Positions 36,080 to 48,711 of a stretch of DNA of 64,000 bases are shown here, piece after piece. The stretch is from contig LNKV01000038.1 in the NCBI GenBank assembly GCA_001465935.1, positions 504,176 through 568,175 on the forward strand, given 5' to 3'. The DNA is from Clarireedia homoeocarpa. Lineage: Eukaryota > Ascomycota > Leotiomycetes > Helotiales > Rutstroemiaceae. The notes beneath the pieces are model-generated. The model saw nothing but the letters and a program-made list of their open reading frames with translations, did no database searches and was not told the DNA's origin. Position numbers and translations under genes: made by a program. Positions within the stretch are counted from its first letter, which is position 1. Every line of letters begins with the position of its first letter.

Positions 36080-36918
36080 CTAACTAGTGGCGATACACTC
36101 ACCATAGACCTATCAGCAGAATCAATATTCGATGTTTCTTCCCAAGTACATTCAAATCTTGAGGATGTCCAACTTACCTTGCCGAAAGAAGTACTAGTCC
36201 ACCCACCAAATCCACCGCACGTTTTGTAGATCTTGTCCATATAAGTCTCACACTTGGAAATGGTAACACGAGTAGTTCCGCGTTCGACCTTGATTTTGCC
36301 TGAGATTTCATTAACACATTGTCTCGTTCAACACGTTCGGACTTGGGTGAGGCAAGTCCGCATCAAAATAAGTGGGCGTGCATCAATGTTCCATAGACAA
36401 AACTTCCTATTCCACAAATTGAAAGAGAAAGCAAAATTCACCCACCCCAGAAAGTCTGCTCATCACCCTTTCCATCAGGAACATGCGGCATCTTGGCGCT
36501 GATAGATTGGCCCGTCGGGATGTATGTTCCTTCATTGTTCTTGATGCCGAAGAACGTGTGGCAGAAATCGGAAGCTGAGTCCATGAAGGTGGCGCCGTGG
36601 AGGACGCAGGGCTTTCCATTTTTATCTTCTGGTTGGTGGGTAGGACTTGGTTAGTACTTGCTTTTTCTTAACGAATTAATGGGGGAAGGGTTGGGTGAGG
36701 AGGGATGAGCAGAGGAGAGGTAGGTAGGGGCCAAGGATGGGATATTTTGGGAAGGAGATACGGCGAAGATATAGGATGGGTGTGATGGAAGGGTGTTATG
36801 AAGAGAGCAGGAACATACTTCTCGTATGACATCCAAACGGGCGTTGCCGTTTGCTGGTCACCTCTACGACGTTGCAGAGAGTGACGAAGGCGAGAAGAAG
36901 GACCTTGATGAATTGCAT
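36080..36918 (-). CDS. Small secreted six-cysteine protein (effector-like)
   Basis: Four exons (36918-36819, 36628-36446, 36299-36178, 36109-36080) give 144 residues. Every join is in frame with GTATGT, GTGGGT and GTAAGT donors and CAG/TAG acceptors. The start MQFIKVLLLAFVTLC is a typical signal peptide with cleavage likely near residue 22. The mature part has exactly six cysteines, in RPFGCHT, GKPCVLHG, SDFCHTFF, ISKCETYM, YKTCGGFGG and GECIATS, so three disulfides are likely. It is short, has no membrane helix, and ends soon after the last cysteine. The features resemble fungal small secreted proteins that act outside the cell, including candidate effectors; I cannot assign a named family. 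The gene is easy to miss because no exon is an open frame longer than about 60 codons in the right frame. Confidence 0.75.
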
Positions 36919-37785
36919 GTCGGGTTATTCTTTTTGGGGAAGGAATAGAGATGAATGAAAATGAACGATTGTATTTGAAAAAGGGCAGGACTTTGAAGAA
37001 CTTCGCGGCTTTGGGGCATTTTATAGTGTGGAAATTTTGTTCGTTTCTTGCTTGATTAGCTTGGAAATTTTTTGGGAAAATATTTCCTGGTTGGGAAAGC
37101 ATGGTATTGAGAATTCTAGATGATACTATTCGGGGATTTTTTTAAGGTACCAGCGAAGGTAGTTACTTGGACCCTAGAGGTGATGTTAAATTGATGAATA
37201 ATTAGCCTGGCGAGATACAGCCCATAGACAGAATGCCATTTGTGTGGAAATTCGACTAAAAGTATTGTAAATATATTCGTTGTTTAGAAGGTACTTGCAA
37301 TTCCTAGTAGTATCGGGCAATTCAATAAAGACAATCATTATCTGTACTTACGTCTCGACCCTCAATACTTCCTCATATGAGGAAATCACGTCGCTGATGT
37401 TGTTCGTGGCGTGTCTCGCTTGGAGAATTAGGGGCAGACGCCAATAATTAACCTTTAGCTTTGCAGAGTTGAGCAGTTATGTTGAAGATACTGTTCAGAA
37501 TCATTTTTTTTTTTTTTAGAAATGGCTTGAAAGGCTCCGGAATTATACAAAATATGGCCGACACAATTTGGAGATCTAGAAGCGCCCTGTTGAGCATTCT
37601 GGACCGGCCTGAAGCATGAATTTGGTATCATTCAAATTATTTAGTACGCACTCACACTTGGATAATGGGTACACTCGTGACCTCTTTTGGAGTTCTGCAG
37701 ACCAAGAATATAGTGAAACTGGAGCAACTAGCGATTCTCGAGAAATCCACGGGCTTTTTCCTATTCCTTTCCCGCCTTTCACTCC
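36919..37785. other. Spacer upstream of the secreted-protein gene
   Basis: The first 150 bases hold its leader; the rest is the 3' flank of the transporter. There is a T-run at about 37505-37519. No gene seen. Confidence 0.4.
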
Positions 37786-39663
37786 TCAATCATTATGACT
37801 GGTCGCCACACCCCAAAAGAAAGCTACCCAAGAGCCCAATACCAACAGCATCAGCGCTCCGAATAGAATCTTCGAAATCTTCTTATTCCTCTCACCATTC
37901 TCTTTATGGAACCTCTCCTTGCGATCATTGATCAGCTGACCATTCATAATTCTTTGCTTACGCGTCCATTGCAGACGACGCAAGTCGACAGATCTGATCG
38001 AAAGTGCGATTAAGATGAACGATACAGCGGCCGAACAGGCTGAGTCCACCACATAGAGAATGGTGACTTTACCATAGGAATCGTTATCGGCGTCTTGGAT
38101 CGCACCTGCGAGGATACGTACGATTATGTTCATGCTGCATTATGGTTACTATGGTAATTTGACAGAAGGGGAGATAGAATACTCACGCATTGTTCATGGT
38201 GATTTTGATTGCATATGCCGAGCCGAATACTGATTGATCCCACATTGATGTGCGAATGCTGTCAATAATGGTGGTTGGACCGAAACAATATGCAAAAGCA
38301 TAGATTCCAAATGCTGCACTAGTAGCCTTGACTGAAGGTGCCCAGTTGACGATACACATAGCTACGAAGACACCGCAACCGCAGAATGCCACTAAGATAT
38401 ATAAGCAATATGAGCAGCATATCTGGAGCGAGATGTATACATACTGAGAGAAATTCGGTTGCCAAAGAGATCGATGAATATGCCTAGCAATGGAACCAAG
38501 AAGAATCCTAACAAGTCAGACAATGTATGTATTAACCCAAGTTTGTATTCCAATACATACCTCCGTATTGGATAGCTGAAGTGTACCACCCAGCAGACAC
38601 CGAATCTACACCCAACCTCATCTCTGCCATTTCCGTAGCATTACTGGTAAATATAACAGCAGTTGATGTTTCAAACATAGAAAAGGCCATGATACACCAG
38701 AAAACCCAGGGCATCTCGATGACCTTGCGCCATTCAAGTTTCTTGTTGCTTTCCGTAAGCTTTTCGCCAGTAGCCGGATCTGCGGTCGACGTAAACTTCT
38801 TGTTTGCATAGCGAGTGAAGAAGTAGAAACCAGCAGTCATGAGATTCGTGAAAAGATTCATAGCCACTGATACCCAGTACACGTTTGAGAAATCTCTGGT
38901 GTTCTTCGCGATGACGTTCGCGGAGGATTTCCCGACGAACGCTCCAATTTTGCCAATACCTAGCTCAAGGCCAAGAGTAGATGCAAAACCATGATTCGGT
39001 GGGAACCATGATGAGAAGATCTTATATCTATTCGACATGTGAGCAATGGTTGACCAAAGGAAATAATTGACATACTGTGCAATCTGTGTAGCAATATCTC
39101 CGAAAGCCTTGATAACTGTTCCACCAACCATAAACTGATAGTTTCTCGTATGTGTGGCCGCAGCGATAAGAATGGAGCCTATCGTGAAGATGATGTTGCC
39201 ATAAAATATTGCACCTAAAGCACATCGTATCAGCAAGAAGCATAGAAATATCGCAACATAGCACCGAATATGGTATTTTACCTGCGCCGCCGATTCTATC
39301 CGTCACAACACCACTCACCAGCATCAGAGCCGTGACCATAAAATCCTGACTTGCATCCAGCAAGGCATATTCGGTGTTGTTGATTTTCATCTCCTTTTTG
39401 ATCGTTGATTTCATCGCACCAGTGATCCCACTACTCCAGTTTGACCCAAACCCAATAGCTGAAACCATGAAGATTGAAGCCAGCTTCCATTTCAGAGGGA
39501 CTGCGATCTGACCTGGGGGACCATCGTTAGCCTGTGCCGCCCCATGATTACTTGTGCTAGCCGACTCCGCAGAGACCACGATTCCATCTTTCTCTATGAT
39601 GCCAGGTGCCTTCATAATTCTAGTCTCCGAGATTCCTACCTCACTGCTCATGTTACCAGCCAT
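37786..39663 (-). CDS. Major facilitator transporter, MFSD1-like
   Basis: Five exons (39663-39282, 39214-38561, 38507-38445, 38391-38187, 38134-37786) give 550 residues with about twelve hydrophobic segments. After a hydrophilic N-terminus, helix 1 contains IFMVSAIGFGSNWSSG; the loop between helices 2 and 3 reads GVVTDRIGG, the MFS signature position; SSWFPPNHGFASTLGLELGIGKIG marks helices 4-5. A charged central loop (GEKLTESNKKLEWRK) separates the two halves; IQYGGFFLVPLLGIFID and FGPTTIIDSIRTSMW lie in the second half. This arrangement matches the MFSD1-like group, often on vacuolar/lysosomal membranes (family knowledge). Substrate unknown. Starts at 39699 and 39651 are alternatives; 39663 has G at -3 and +4. 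It is divergent from the lipase. Confidence 0.85.
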
Positions 39664-41314
39664 AGCGGCTATATGCTCGAACCTACGGTAAGCTGGCAAT
39701 TAAGAAACAGCGTGAAAGTTAGTCATGATAAAAAAGCAGACACCGAAGTGTCTCTGAAGCGGTTGGCTCTACCGTATTATGTATTTCCCACAACAGCAGA
39801 GCAAGACATTCCATGACCAACAAAACCCCACTCTCCATCAGTAAATTCTCCACCAGCATACGAACGAAGCAGCAAGATGTGGAGAATGTTTCCACGTAGA
39901 GTTTCTTAGCGGAGCAGAGATTTATCAGATTGCATGGGTTTGATCTGATAAGAAACCTTGGCATTCACGACCCGGAGATATCCATTTGTGTTCAGATGAG
40001 CATTTTCAAGGAACGTTTTCAAGTCATAGTGCTCGATGTTTTGGCCCCAAAACTTGCTCAAATCGAATCCAATGGACCTGGATGTGTTCGACTTAGGTAA
40101 AATAATATCCTCAAGATATCACCCTTTCGTCCTATATGCACTCGTGAATGGCCGAAAGCGCTGGGTTTGTGGTTTTCTGTTAGCCGTGAGAACACTTCTG
40201 CTGGGTGTGTCGTTGTGCTTCGTCGGTGCCCCATATATGATCTACTGCCGACGGCATTTTTGCCTATGCGTAGTGGTTCAAGTGATTTTGCTCGGGTCCG
40301 AAGGACTGCCAAGTCTAGAGAGTACGTTGTTGGCCAAGAATAAAATCTTAAGTTTTCTGATCTGATCAATTTTGCACCGGGTGCATCTCGGGATTAATCA
40401 AACGGCCCTGCAGCAATAGACTGATGGTAACACTCAAAGGAACGGCTGAATAACTAAGACTGCAGCGTCTCGGATTCTCTAGACAACAGTCAGCTACAGC
40501 ACATTGTTCTAGATCGGTCATGTTTTCTGTCTTGGAGATCTGGAGATCTGGAGAAAGGGCTCAATAGTCGCCAACAGCTCTTCTTCTGTATGAACTATCT
40601 TGCTGGGGGAAAAGCACCAGACCATGAACCAACCCATAATCTATTTGATACGATTATCCAGGGTACATCTCAAAGATCAAATTTGCGTCGAGATCTGAAA
40701 GATAGTAGGTAGCTATTGACTTCCTCCTTCTGCTGTTAGCAGGTGTTTGGTTCTGTTCATTTGTATCTTCAGAGAACCGGCATTCGAGTGCCGTGTACCT
40801 GGAAGGGAGCTCAACAATTCAGCACCAGCCACATCCCAGCCTTTTGGCACAATCGAACTAGACGCGTGCACTAATTCACCCCAGCCACGTGTTCGGAGCA
40901 AAAGCTGTGGCTAGGGCACTAGCATGGCGGGGGGGAGGCTTGCCTAGCTCTCAAACGAACAACCCAAGATCACCCAAGAAACGTATAATTCCCATGAGAA
41001 ACTTCCACACAATCAGGGTTTCAAGTGATAGAGACGACGAAAATTAGAGTTAAGAACAGCGCTCAAGGCCAAGTTGTCATCATGAACATCACCAATGCTT
41101 TAGTCCGAGGTCCAAGCACATTTTCCTCGAAACAGAGGCTCCATGTTTCGACTTGCGATGCGACCCGAACACGATGCGGATGTCTGTTCTGTAACAAATG
41201 GTGAGTTTGGAATTTTGAAAGCGCATTATAAATAATGCCATGTATAGGCTGGCTCTGTAAGTCAACGTTTATATTTTCATTCTATTCAGTATTCAGTAAT
41301 CAACCAAATCCGCA
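39664..41314. other. Divergent spacer with an upstream small ORF
   Basis: Promoters of the transporter and the lipase. A frame at 41082-41204 (40 codons, Cys/Thr-rich) in the likely lipase leader could be an upstream ORF. A frame at 40036-40365 overlaps another on the opposite strand and shows no family pattern. Confidence 0.4.
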
Positions 41315-43129
41315 ATGGCCGAGAAACTGTCATATCCGCCGCAGTCGGACAATCCGTTGTTTGTTGCTATCCCAACCTATGAATCACCAACCATCGGGAG
41401 GAGAATTAAATGGAAAGCCATTCAAGTCATGTCCACATTCCTGTACATGGGGGGCGTCTTAGTCCTTCTCGGCGCGATATTAAGATCTCTTATCAAATCC
41501 CCAAAATCTATAAAAGAACGCCCATTCCAAGAAGAGGAGAACCGTCGAGAGCAAGCTAGGAAAGACGATGAGAAGGCCTGGGAAAGGCGAGAAGCGCAGA
41601 GCTGCAAGGGCGAACCTGACGTTGAAAGAGATGCTGAAACTAATGACGGATTCGTGCCTACAGAGGGCGGACCAGATAAGTTCATCGTCGACACAGCCTA
41701 CTATGCGAAGAGAGTTGGCCTAGACTCCGAGGAAGTTAAAGTACAAACCGAAGATGGCCATATCATAGTTCTCTGGCACATTTATGATCCACGAGAATAC
41801 ACACCCATGACCACGGAGCAGCGGGCAGCTCGTGGACCGGAATGTATTGATAACATCCGACCACCAACACGGACGAGCAAATCAGCCAGCCACAAGAAGC
41901 AAAAATACCCTGTCTTGATGATACATGGGCTTTTGCAGAGCGCGGGTGTTTATGTGACTAATGATGAGCACTCTCTTGCATTTTGGCTGTGTAAGTTGGG
42001 GTATGATGTATGGTTGGGGAATAATCGTTCGGGGTTCAAACCAGAACATGTCAGTCTCAAACCAAATGATCCGTCGATGTGGGCTTGGAATAGTAAGTTC
42101 TCTCCAGTAAATTATGCAAATCCACTATCAATCTGAAATAAGAATGCTGACCAGTACGCAGTTAGACACATGGGTGAATTAGATCTCCCTGCATTGATCG
42201 CCCGTGTTCTTTCCGAGACCGGCTTCCCACAACTTGCACTTGTAGGCCACTCTCAAGGAACAACACAGACTCTGATAGCATTATCAAAGGACCAAAGGCC
42301 ATCAATGGGGGCTAAAATCTCCGTTTTCTGTGGTCTAGCACCAGCAGTCTACAGCGGGCCACTACTGAATTCGAAGCACTTCAAATTCTGCCGCGACATA
42401 TCTCCTTCATTATTTCGAAAGTTCTTCGGCATCAAAGGTTTCATGCCCATTCTTAGCTCATTCAATGCGATTCAAGGCATCATACCCCAAAGCTGGATAG
42501 GTGCTCCGAGTTTTATCGTGTACAACTATCTATTTGGCTGGGGTGACGACAAATGGGACCGAGGAGTAAGAGATAGAAATTTCATGTTCGCTCCAACATA
42601 TATCAGTGCCGAGGCGATGAAGTGGTGGCTATCGCGCGAAGGATTTGCCCAGCATGGTTGTATTCTTTCGCCTGAAGAGGAATGGAGACGAGAAGATGAA
42701 GAGGACGCACTGGAAGATTACTACAACAAAACTGCCGAGTCGAGATTAACCCCAGATGAAGCAAATGAGTTATTATCGAAGCATGAAGATAATCCTACTC
42801 TGGCAAATCCTTGGTATGATAGTCAGAGTCCACCAATGGCGTTTTGGGTCGCTGGAAATGATTATTTGGTGGATGGGAGGAAGTTGCTAAATAGGTTTCG
42901 GAGGGGAAGAGAACCACATGCGAGGGTGGTACATGCGAATATCATCGAGGGTTATGAGCATCTTGATGTGGTTTGGAGCTGCGACGCGATTGAAAAAGTA
43001 GGAACAGAGTTGAGGGATGTGATATGGAAGACGTGTAGTTGGAGAGATACTGCAAGGGTTCCGAAGGGATGCCATAATTTGCAACCATGGGTTGATGACC
43101 GGTTTCTCGAGAAACCTCTGGAGTCATGA
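41315..43129 (+). CDS. Membrane-anchored acid lipase / steryl ester hydrolase
   Basis: Exons 41315-42092 and 42162-43129 give 581 residues. One hydrophobic helix at about 38-60 (STFLYMGGVLVLLGAI) anchors the protein. An alpha/beta-hydrolase lid domain of the acid-lipase type follows: YPVLMIHGLLQSAGVY, GYDVWLGNNRSG, then the nucleophile elbow GHSQG with Ser290, Asp493 in WVAGNDYLVDG and His526 in EGYEHLDVVW as the likely triad. The family includes yeast Tgl1/Yeh1/Yeh2, which hydrolyse steryl esters on lipid droplets or the plasma membrane (family knowledge). The intron is GTAAGT...CGCAG. The gene is convergent with the FAD oxidase, only 85 bases apart, so transcripts may overlap. Confidence 0.92.
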
Positions 43130-43214
43130 ACTTGAAGGAAATATTATTAAAGAATAAATTGTAGACAATAGCCCGACATACCATGAAATACATCTAGACT
43201 GCCACCTATAATTG

Positions 43215-44947
43215 CTAGTAAATCTTAAAGTAACCCGGCTGTAGCCTCGTAAACACACCATCTGGATCGTACTTTTTCGATATCTCGACCAGTCTCCGGT
43301 GATATTCCTTTCCATAACCAGCGAATACATTCTGCTCACTTGACGCATAATTCTGATACACATACCTGGACCGCATTCCTAGAACATTTGCAAGATTCAC
43401 ACATCTCGACGTCCAGATTCTCGCAAAATCTTGGATCCTCTCATCATCTGCGATATCCATCCAAGCAATGGTAATACTAACAACTGTGATTCTATGAGCA
43501 AGTGCATCATGTCGACTATAAGAATACTCACTCATCAAAGGCCCATGTTCTTCAGCAATACCCAGTGCATTACCTCCTCGTTTCCCGAAATGCGAGATCA
43601 TCTGTTTCGAGACTGGTTGGAACATGATTCCAGGCAGCACCTCCGCCGCGCTCTTGACGCGTGATAGCTCTTCTTCAAATACTTTCACAATATCATTCAT
43701 CAATTTCGCGTCGTTGCCGATAGTGAAAGTCCAGTACGATTCTCTGATTGTTTTTTATTAGGGTGGTAAGCAGCTAGCACAAACACCAAGGAACGCATAC
43801 CGTAATCCAGAAGGTTGTGAGCCCTCTGAGATATTGACCAAATCCGTTAAACTAGTTATCTTCAACTCTGACCCCACAGCTGGGATCTCGGTGAGGTTTT
43901 GTAAGATTAGCGGATTCACTATCGGCTTGCCATAAGCCAGCGAAATACTACCAAAAGATCTTTCTGCAGAGGCAATATATGCATATGCTATATATGCCGC
44001 AGCATATGGATCTTGTGCATGATTTACATTGAAGTCTACCAGCGCCCGAAGAGCCATCGGCATTTCAGCCGCATTCAAAGTCGAAGCGCCACCCCACATA
44101 TCACCTTGGTCGAAAGCAGCGAGGTCGAATCTGGTAACGATCCCAAAATTGTTGCCGCCGCCTCTGAGAGCGAAGTATAAATCTGGGTTGGATGTTTGGT
44201 TGATATTTTGGACTGATCCATCGGCGAGAACTGTCTGTTTGAATAAGATGATTTAAGTATGCCTATCAAGAGCAGATGATCCTCAACTAACCTGATAATT
44301 GACCACATTATCACAAGCAAACCCATACCTACCCGAGAAAAATGATATCCCACCCCCCAGCGTCAAACCCCCCACCCCAATCCCCGGAACACGACCCCCA
44401 ACAACACCCAGTCCAGCTTTATCAACCACAGGATATACATCCGACCATACCGCGCCCGCACCAATGGAAACTCGAGTGCGGTCACTGGAAATCTCTATCT
44501 GATTCAATGCCCCCAAATCTATCGTTATCGCATTCTCTATGTTCGACGACCCGGCAAACGACGCATGACCTCCGCTCTTAACTGCGAATTTGCATTCCTG
44601 CGCCTGGAGAACTCGGATGGTGGTTGAGATATCTGAGGCTAAGCGCGGGGTCACTCGACATGCGGGATGCAGGGTTGATTGTTGGAGAGACCAGTATTTG
44701 GACTGTTCGTCTCCATAGATGATACTACCGGGAAATGAAACCCGTCCTGTGAGGAGGGAAGAAAGCGCATAGCACTGCGTGGAAATTCAGGTTTATCTGA
44801 TGCCGGCAGATTGTGAATGCTTACGGCAAATTGACATTTTTCAAGCGTGGATTTTCTCGCGTTCTCAGTCAATCTAGTGCTTCTACCAGGCGTAGCCCAA
44901 GATGTACAAACAACCAGCAAGATGGAAAGCCATTGAGAAGAAAACAT
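43215..44947 (-). CDS. Secreted FAD-linked oxidase, berberine-bridge-like
   Basis: Exons 44947-44825, 44774-44292, 44234-43801 and 43743-43215 give 522 residues. MFSSQWLSILLVVCTSW is a signal peptide, so the enzyme is probably secreted. The FAD-binding PCMH domain contains AVKSGGHASFAG, where His111 is the expected covalent FAD attachment residue, and GIGVGGLTLGGGISFFSGRYG. The substrate domain runs to the BBE C-terminal motif YGKEYHRRLVEISKKYDPDGVF. Such enzymes oxidise sugars, alcohols or secondary metabolites with release of H2O2 (family knowledge); the substrate is unknown. Splicing is supported by continuity of family motifs across each intron, for example KCQFA to CYALSSLLTGRVSFPGS. Confidence 0.92.
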
Positions 44948-47311
44948 ATTCAGAAATAACAGGTCTCAAGTTGACCGTCTGTATATCATCCGTTGATGAC
45001 GAATTTTTTATATATTTTTTTTTAAAAAAACAAAAAAGAAAAAGATATGTACTCACTGTAAAAAAAAAAAAAAATAGAGCTAGTACGCTACTGGAAGGTG
45101 TGTGCAATGCCTGTCGCGATCACTGTCATCATAGAGCCGAGTTAGTATCTTTATCTTCAGCACAGAGCAGTATGTTATTTACATAAGCGCTCGGATGAAA
45201 GCGCGGATACCAATTTTAGATTTGATCCTTGAAATAACGCTATCTTGATGATCTCGTGGGGTCGGTGAGATTCAAATAAAGTACTTCGTAAAGTGGGGTT
45301 TAATCGTACCATGGTAGAGATTGTTCGGTGCGAGGAGCTTGACGGCTGTCCCTCTGCCTTGTCACAGTATGCATTTTACTAGTCTTCCCACTAAAGGGTG
45401 GTGGAAGATCGTGGCGATTTTGAATAGCCGCCCTATATCCATTCTAATTGAGCCGAGAGTCTGGTGTTGAAGTGTTAAATTCGATGATTTACTTGCTGCT
45501 CTTTCATTTACTGCCATATCATCGTCTACCGTTGGCCTACGATCAGTTAAGCACCTGCAAGATTTAATCCGTTATCATTCTGATCTCTGAGTGGTGTAAA
45601 GTCGTGGTAGCAGTAAGAATTTCAGCAGATGTATATAGCTTTGGACTAATCGTATAGCAACCTCGTAAGGATTGCTTTCGGCGTCGAAACCACTAAGGTA
45701 GAACTAGATTAACGGCGTCTTCATTTCAAAACTACTTGCAATGCAGCCTGCTGACTTCCCAGATCTTTATGCAAGTCTCGGGTTCGATAGGTTTGTTGAT
45801 GGTCGTGCGGCCTGTTGTAGAGTGCTCGTGTACTCCACAATTGACCAAAGATAGCAGCTGTCGAATTTAGGGGCAACTGAGAAAGGAGACAGCCAATTGC
45901 ATGAAGAGAGAGTAAGGGCAGTGACTACCGATCACAGAAAACCTGCTGCGGTATCTTCACGCAGCACTCGAATGCCACTGCAATGTCCCCAACCATTCTC
46001 GGTATATTTTGGGTGAGTTCATGTCTCGTAAGAGAGACATGTATCCTCCAGTGAAAGAGCTCCCCACTCAGCCACCAACTTTGCTTCCCCAGTTCTACCC
46101 ATGGACTCGTGTCGCCTTCCGAGGTTCAGAGCAGATTCTCAATGCCCACTTGGACAATGCTGAACAAAGTGAGGGGAATGTGCAGCGAAATAGTGGGGAT
46201 CCTCGAATAAACTCATGGTGGAGGCTACAATTTTGTAATCATTGCCATCACCGAGGTCCTCGGATGGTAAATGAAGATATGCAACAAAATGTTTGATGAA
46301 ACACGATGAGAATAAAACGGCGCTGTCGACAAGCAATCATCGCGTTAAGGCCGGCTGTAGACCAGGAATCGCAAGATGCAACAAAGTCAATCCTCCCTCT
46401 CCTTTCAATGCAGCGACATGTGCAGCACGGACAAGTACCAAGACCATTAGCCCTGACTCCGACACAATTGACGTGTTCTCACATCAGTTTCAGACAGCGT
46501 CCCAGAAATGGGGTTGGCACTTATCGTTTTGTAGTTAGACGTTCCAGTGTTTTGCGATGATTTGAGTCAGGGGAAACAGGGCGGAAGGATTGAAGATCCT
46601 GTAGCTTGCTTGCACTGGAAGATAAACATGGAAGCGCCGCGAGCATGTCCTGGCACACGTGAGTGGAGTTGCTCACCAAAAATATCAACTTTAGCCTGAC
46701 CCAAGTCGGCATCCTTTCTCTTTTGCGCCGCAAGCCCGCGGCAACCACCAATAACATTTGGTGTTTCCTCGCAAATGATGTGATATCTTCCCTGGTACAT
46801 GCATCTCGTATCTCGTAATGTCGTAAATAGATGGACGAAGGAGTCAAGCAGCAGAAGGAGCTGATGTAGGGCACCACCAATTTGTCTTCTTTGGGAATGT
46901 TTCGGGCACTTCCTTACCCAAGAAATGCTAGTTGCCAGGGCACGTTGCTGGAGTGTGCCTGTGCGTGCGTGCGGTAGACGGCTGGCGATAAACTTGCGCT
47001 GCGCCGAAGTTGCTTTTCAGATTGCGCATCCCCTTTCGGGAAGGATAAATGGGTGGGATTGATGTGATTACTTTTTCCCGCTATCGAATGTTCTATTCCA
47101 TATTCACTCTTTTCCCTAAGTATTTCAGTCTTCCTATAACTTCCTCTTTTCAATTACTCCTAGAAATTAATTGACATAAAAACAATACGAAAGAGCGTTA
47201 CAAGTACAGCACAATAGCGAGCTGCAGTGAACCATGCAGCATCGTGCTGGGTACTCGTGTGACAGGAATCAGCATTCTTGAAAGGGACACATTGATCACC
47301 AAATATAAGCA
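44948..47311. other. 2.4 kb divergent spacer, no supported gene
   Basis: Separates the FAD oxidase and the PH-domain gene. It includes an A-run (about 45061-45075) and T/A-rich leader sequence near 45000. Frames at 46009-46296 (plus), 46521-46880 (minus) and 46914-47153 (minus) look random in composition and join to nothing. The CAACATTGA/CTCAATT leader sequences near 47280 belong to the PH gene. Confidence 0.4.
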
Positions 47312-47473
47312 ATGAGTACAACTACTCCCACGGTTTTCAGCAACCATGTAACAATGGATGAAATCACTTTCGCACCTCTCATTCCTCTCAATTCGAGGTC
47401 GAGTATAGCTTCCATGGAGGATGATAGGAAAGCCCAGAATGATATGTCGGATCAGGAATTATATGTTGACGGC

Positions 47474-47508
<35 letters not shown>

Positions 47509-48711
47509 TGAACAAGATCAGGAAGAGGAAGTCGAGGACAAACCTGCGGGGAGGGAGTGCATAGACGACCCATTACTCGATTCACCCCCACCTTACGACG
47601 CTTCGATACGTTCACATAAATTGCAAAGTCGATTTAATATTCAACCACGGGAGGACGAGGGTCGCGAAGCTCTTCCTGGGTATTCTACCGCTATCAGCTT
47701 GGAGAACGTGTTCATAAGAAAGATGGAATTGCATGGCGCAGTTCACAGGGCCAATGACAGAAATTGGTATCGAGTGCTAGCGACGTTGCAAGGAACAGCT
47801 TTGGCATTTTACAAAGTAAAAACTTCAAGTGTGTTTGGAAAATCTGATGGACGTAAAGGTACACCGGATTATCCTTCTGGCACCAAGCGTGGGAGTTTGA
47901 TCAGCAGTTATAACCTGCAGCATGCTGACGTCGGTATTGCTGCGGATTATGTCAAGTAGGGCTCATAAATGCGTTCCTTCAGCGACAACCTGCTGATTTT
48001 TTTTATAGGAAACGTTACGTGATTCGAGTTCGAGCAGAGGCAGATCAATTCTTGTTATCTTGCGTCAAGATTGAGACCTTTGTGCACTGGCTCTCATCAC
48101 TATTTACGGCTATCGACCTCGCTCTTCCACTGGATGAACGACAAATTCCTCGCGATCAGAGCATTCCACGTTCGCGCCGCCGACGAGCAAATGCAGAAAC
48201 GAGTGCTGGGCTTGTACGGGAGCAAGAGGAAATAATTCGAAGACATTATCCGCACCTGGCTGCTGCAACTTCGTCTGAAGAGCCTAACAATAGACAAATT
48301 CGACCGTCTACTTCTCCAGGACCCAGAGCTCGTGAGAATGCCTGCTCCCAGGCCGCAATCGAACAAGCACTTCATGAGTTAGGCCTTGTTGAAATACCAC
48401 GAAGACGTCGCGCGCTTCGACGTCGGGCATCAAACACTGGACAATCGAATCCATCGACTTCTTCAGAAACCGGCAAATGGCAACCCGAACACCAATGGTC
48501 TTCTTCGTATGATATGATATATGCTAGAAAATGTATGGCAATCCTGACAAGCCGTTCACCACGAAAATCAAACTACATGATTATGAAGGGCAGGCAATGG
48601 AAAGTCGATTGGGCAACGGGCACATTAACGAGATGCGAACCACCGGATTATGGGGATGATTACTGGGAAACATGGAAGATCGGGCCCCATGGAACTTTGA
48701 TGAAGGCGTAA
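47312..48711 (+). CDS. PH-domain protein with PPxY motif
   Basis: Exons 47312-47955 and 48009-48711 give 448 residues. An acidic N-terminus with a GEGEGEGEGE run (from repeated GAGGGC) is followed by LLDSPPPYDASI, a WW-ligand motif, and LPGYSTAI. A pleckstrin-homology domain starts near residue 130 (IRKMELHGA, NWYRVLATLQGTALAFYKVK) and continues across the intron with KRYVIRVRAEADQFLL and FVHWLSSLFTAIDLALPLDER. The remainder is arginine-rich and disordered, then RSPRKSNYMIMKGRQWKVDW. The pattern is that of fungal PH proteins near lipid membranes or the cell cortex. The donor is GTAGGG and the acceptor TTATAG. Phosphoinositide binding is inference. Confidence 0.85.

Noticed and set aside
36407..36619. 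70-codon frame MESPASSTAPPSWTQ on the minus strand
   Set aside because: It overlaps the second exon of the six-cysteine gene in a different frame. The splice-consistent frame gives cysteine-bearing sequence joined to a signal peptide.
45770..45800. tRNA B-box-like GGGTTCGATAGG
   Set aside because: No matching 3' half stem, anticodon arm or A box at tRNA distance.
46009..46296. 95-codon frame in the oxidase/PH spacer
   Set aside because: Considered as a short gene because of a readable PPTLLPQFYPWTRVAF start, but it ends quickly, joins to nothing and lies among random frames.
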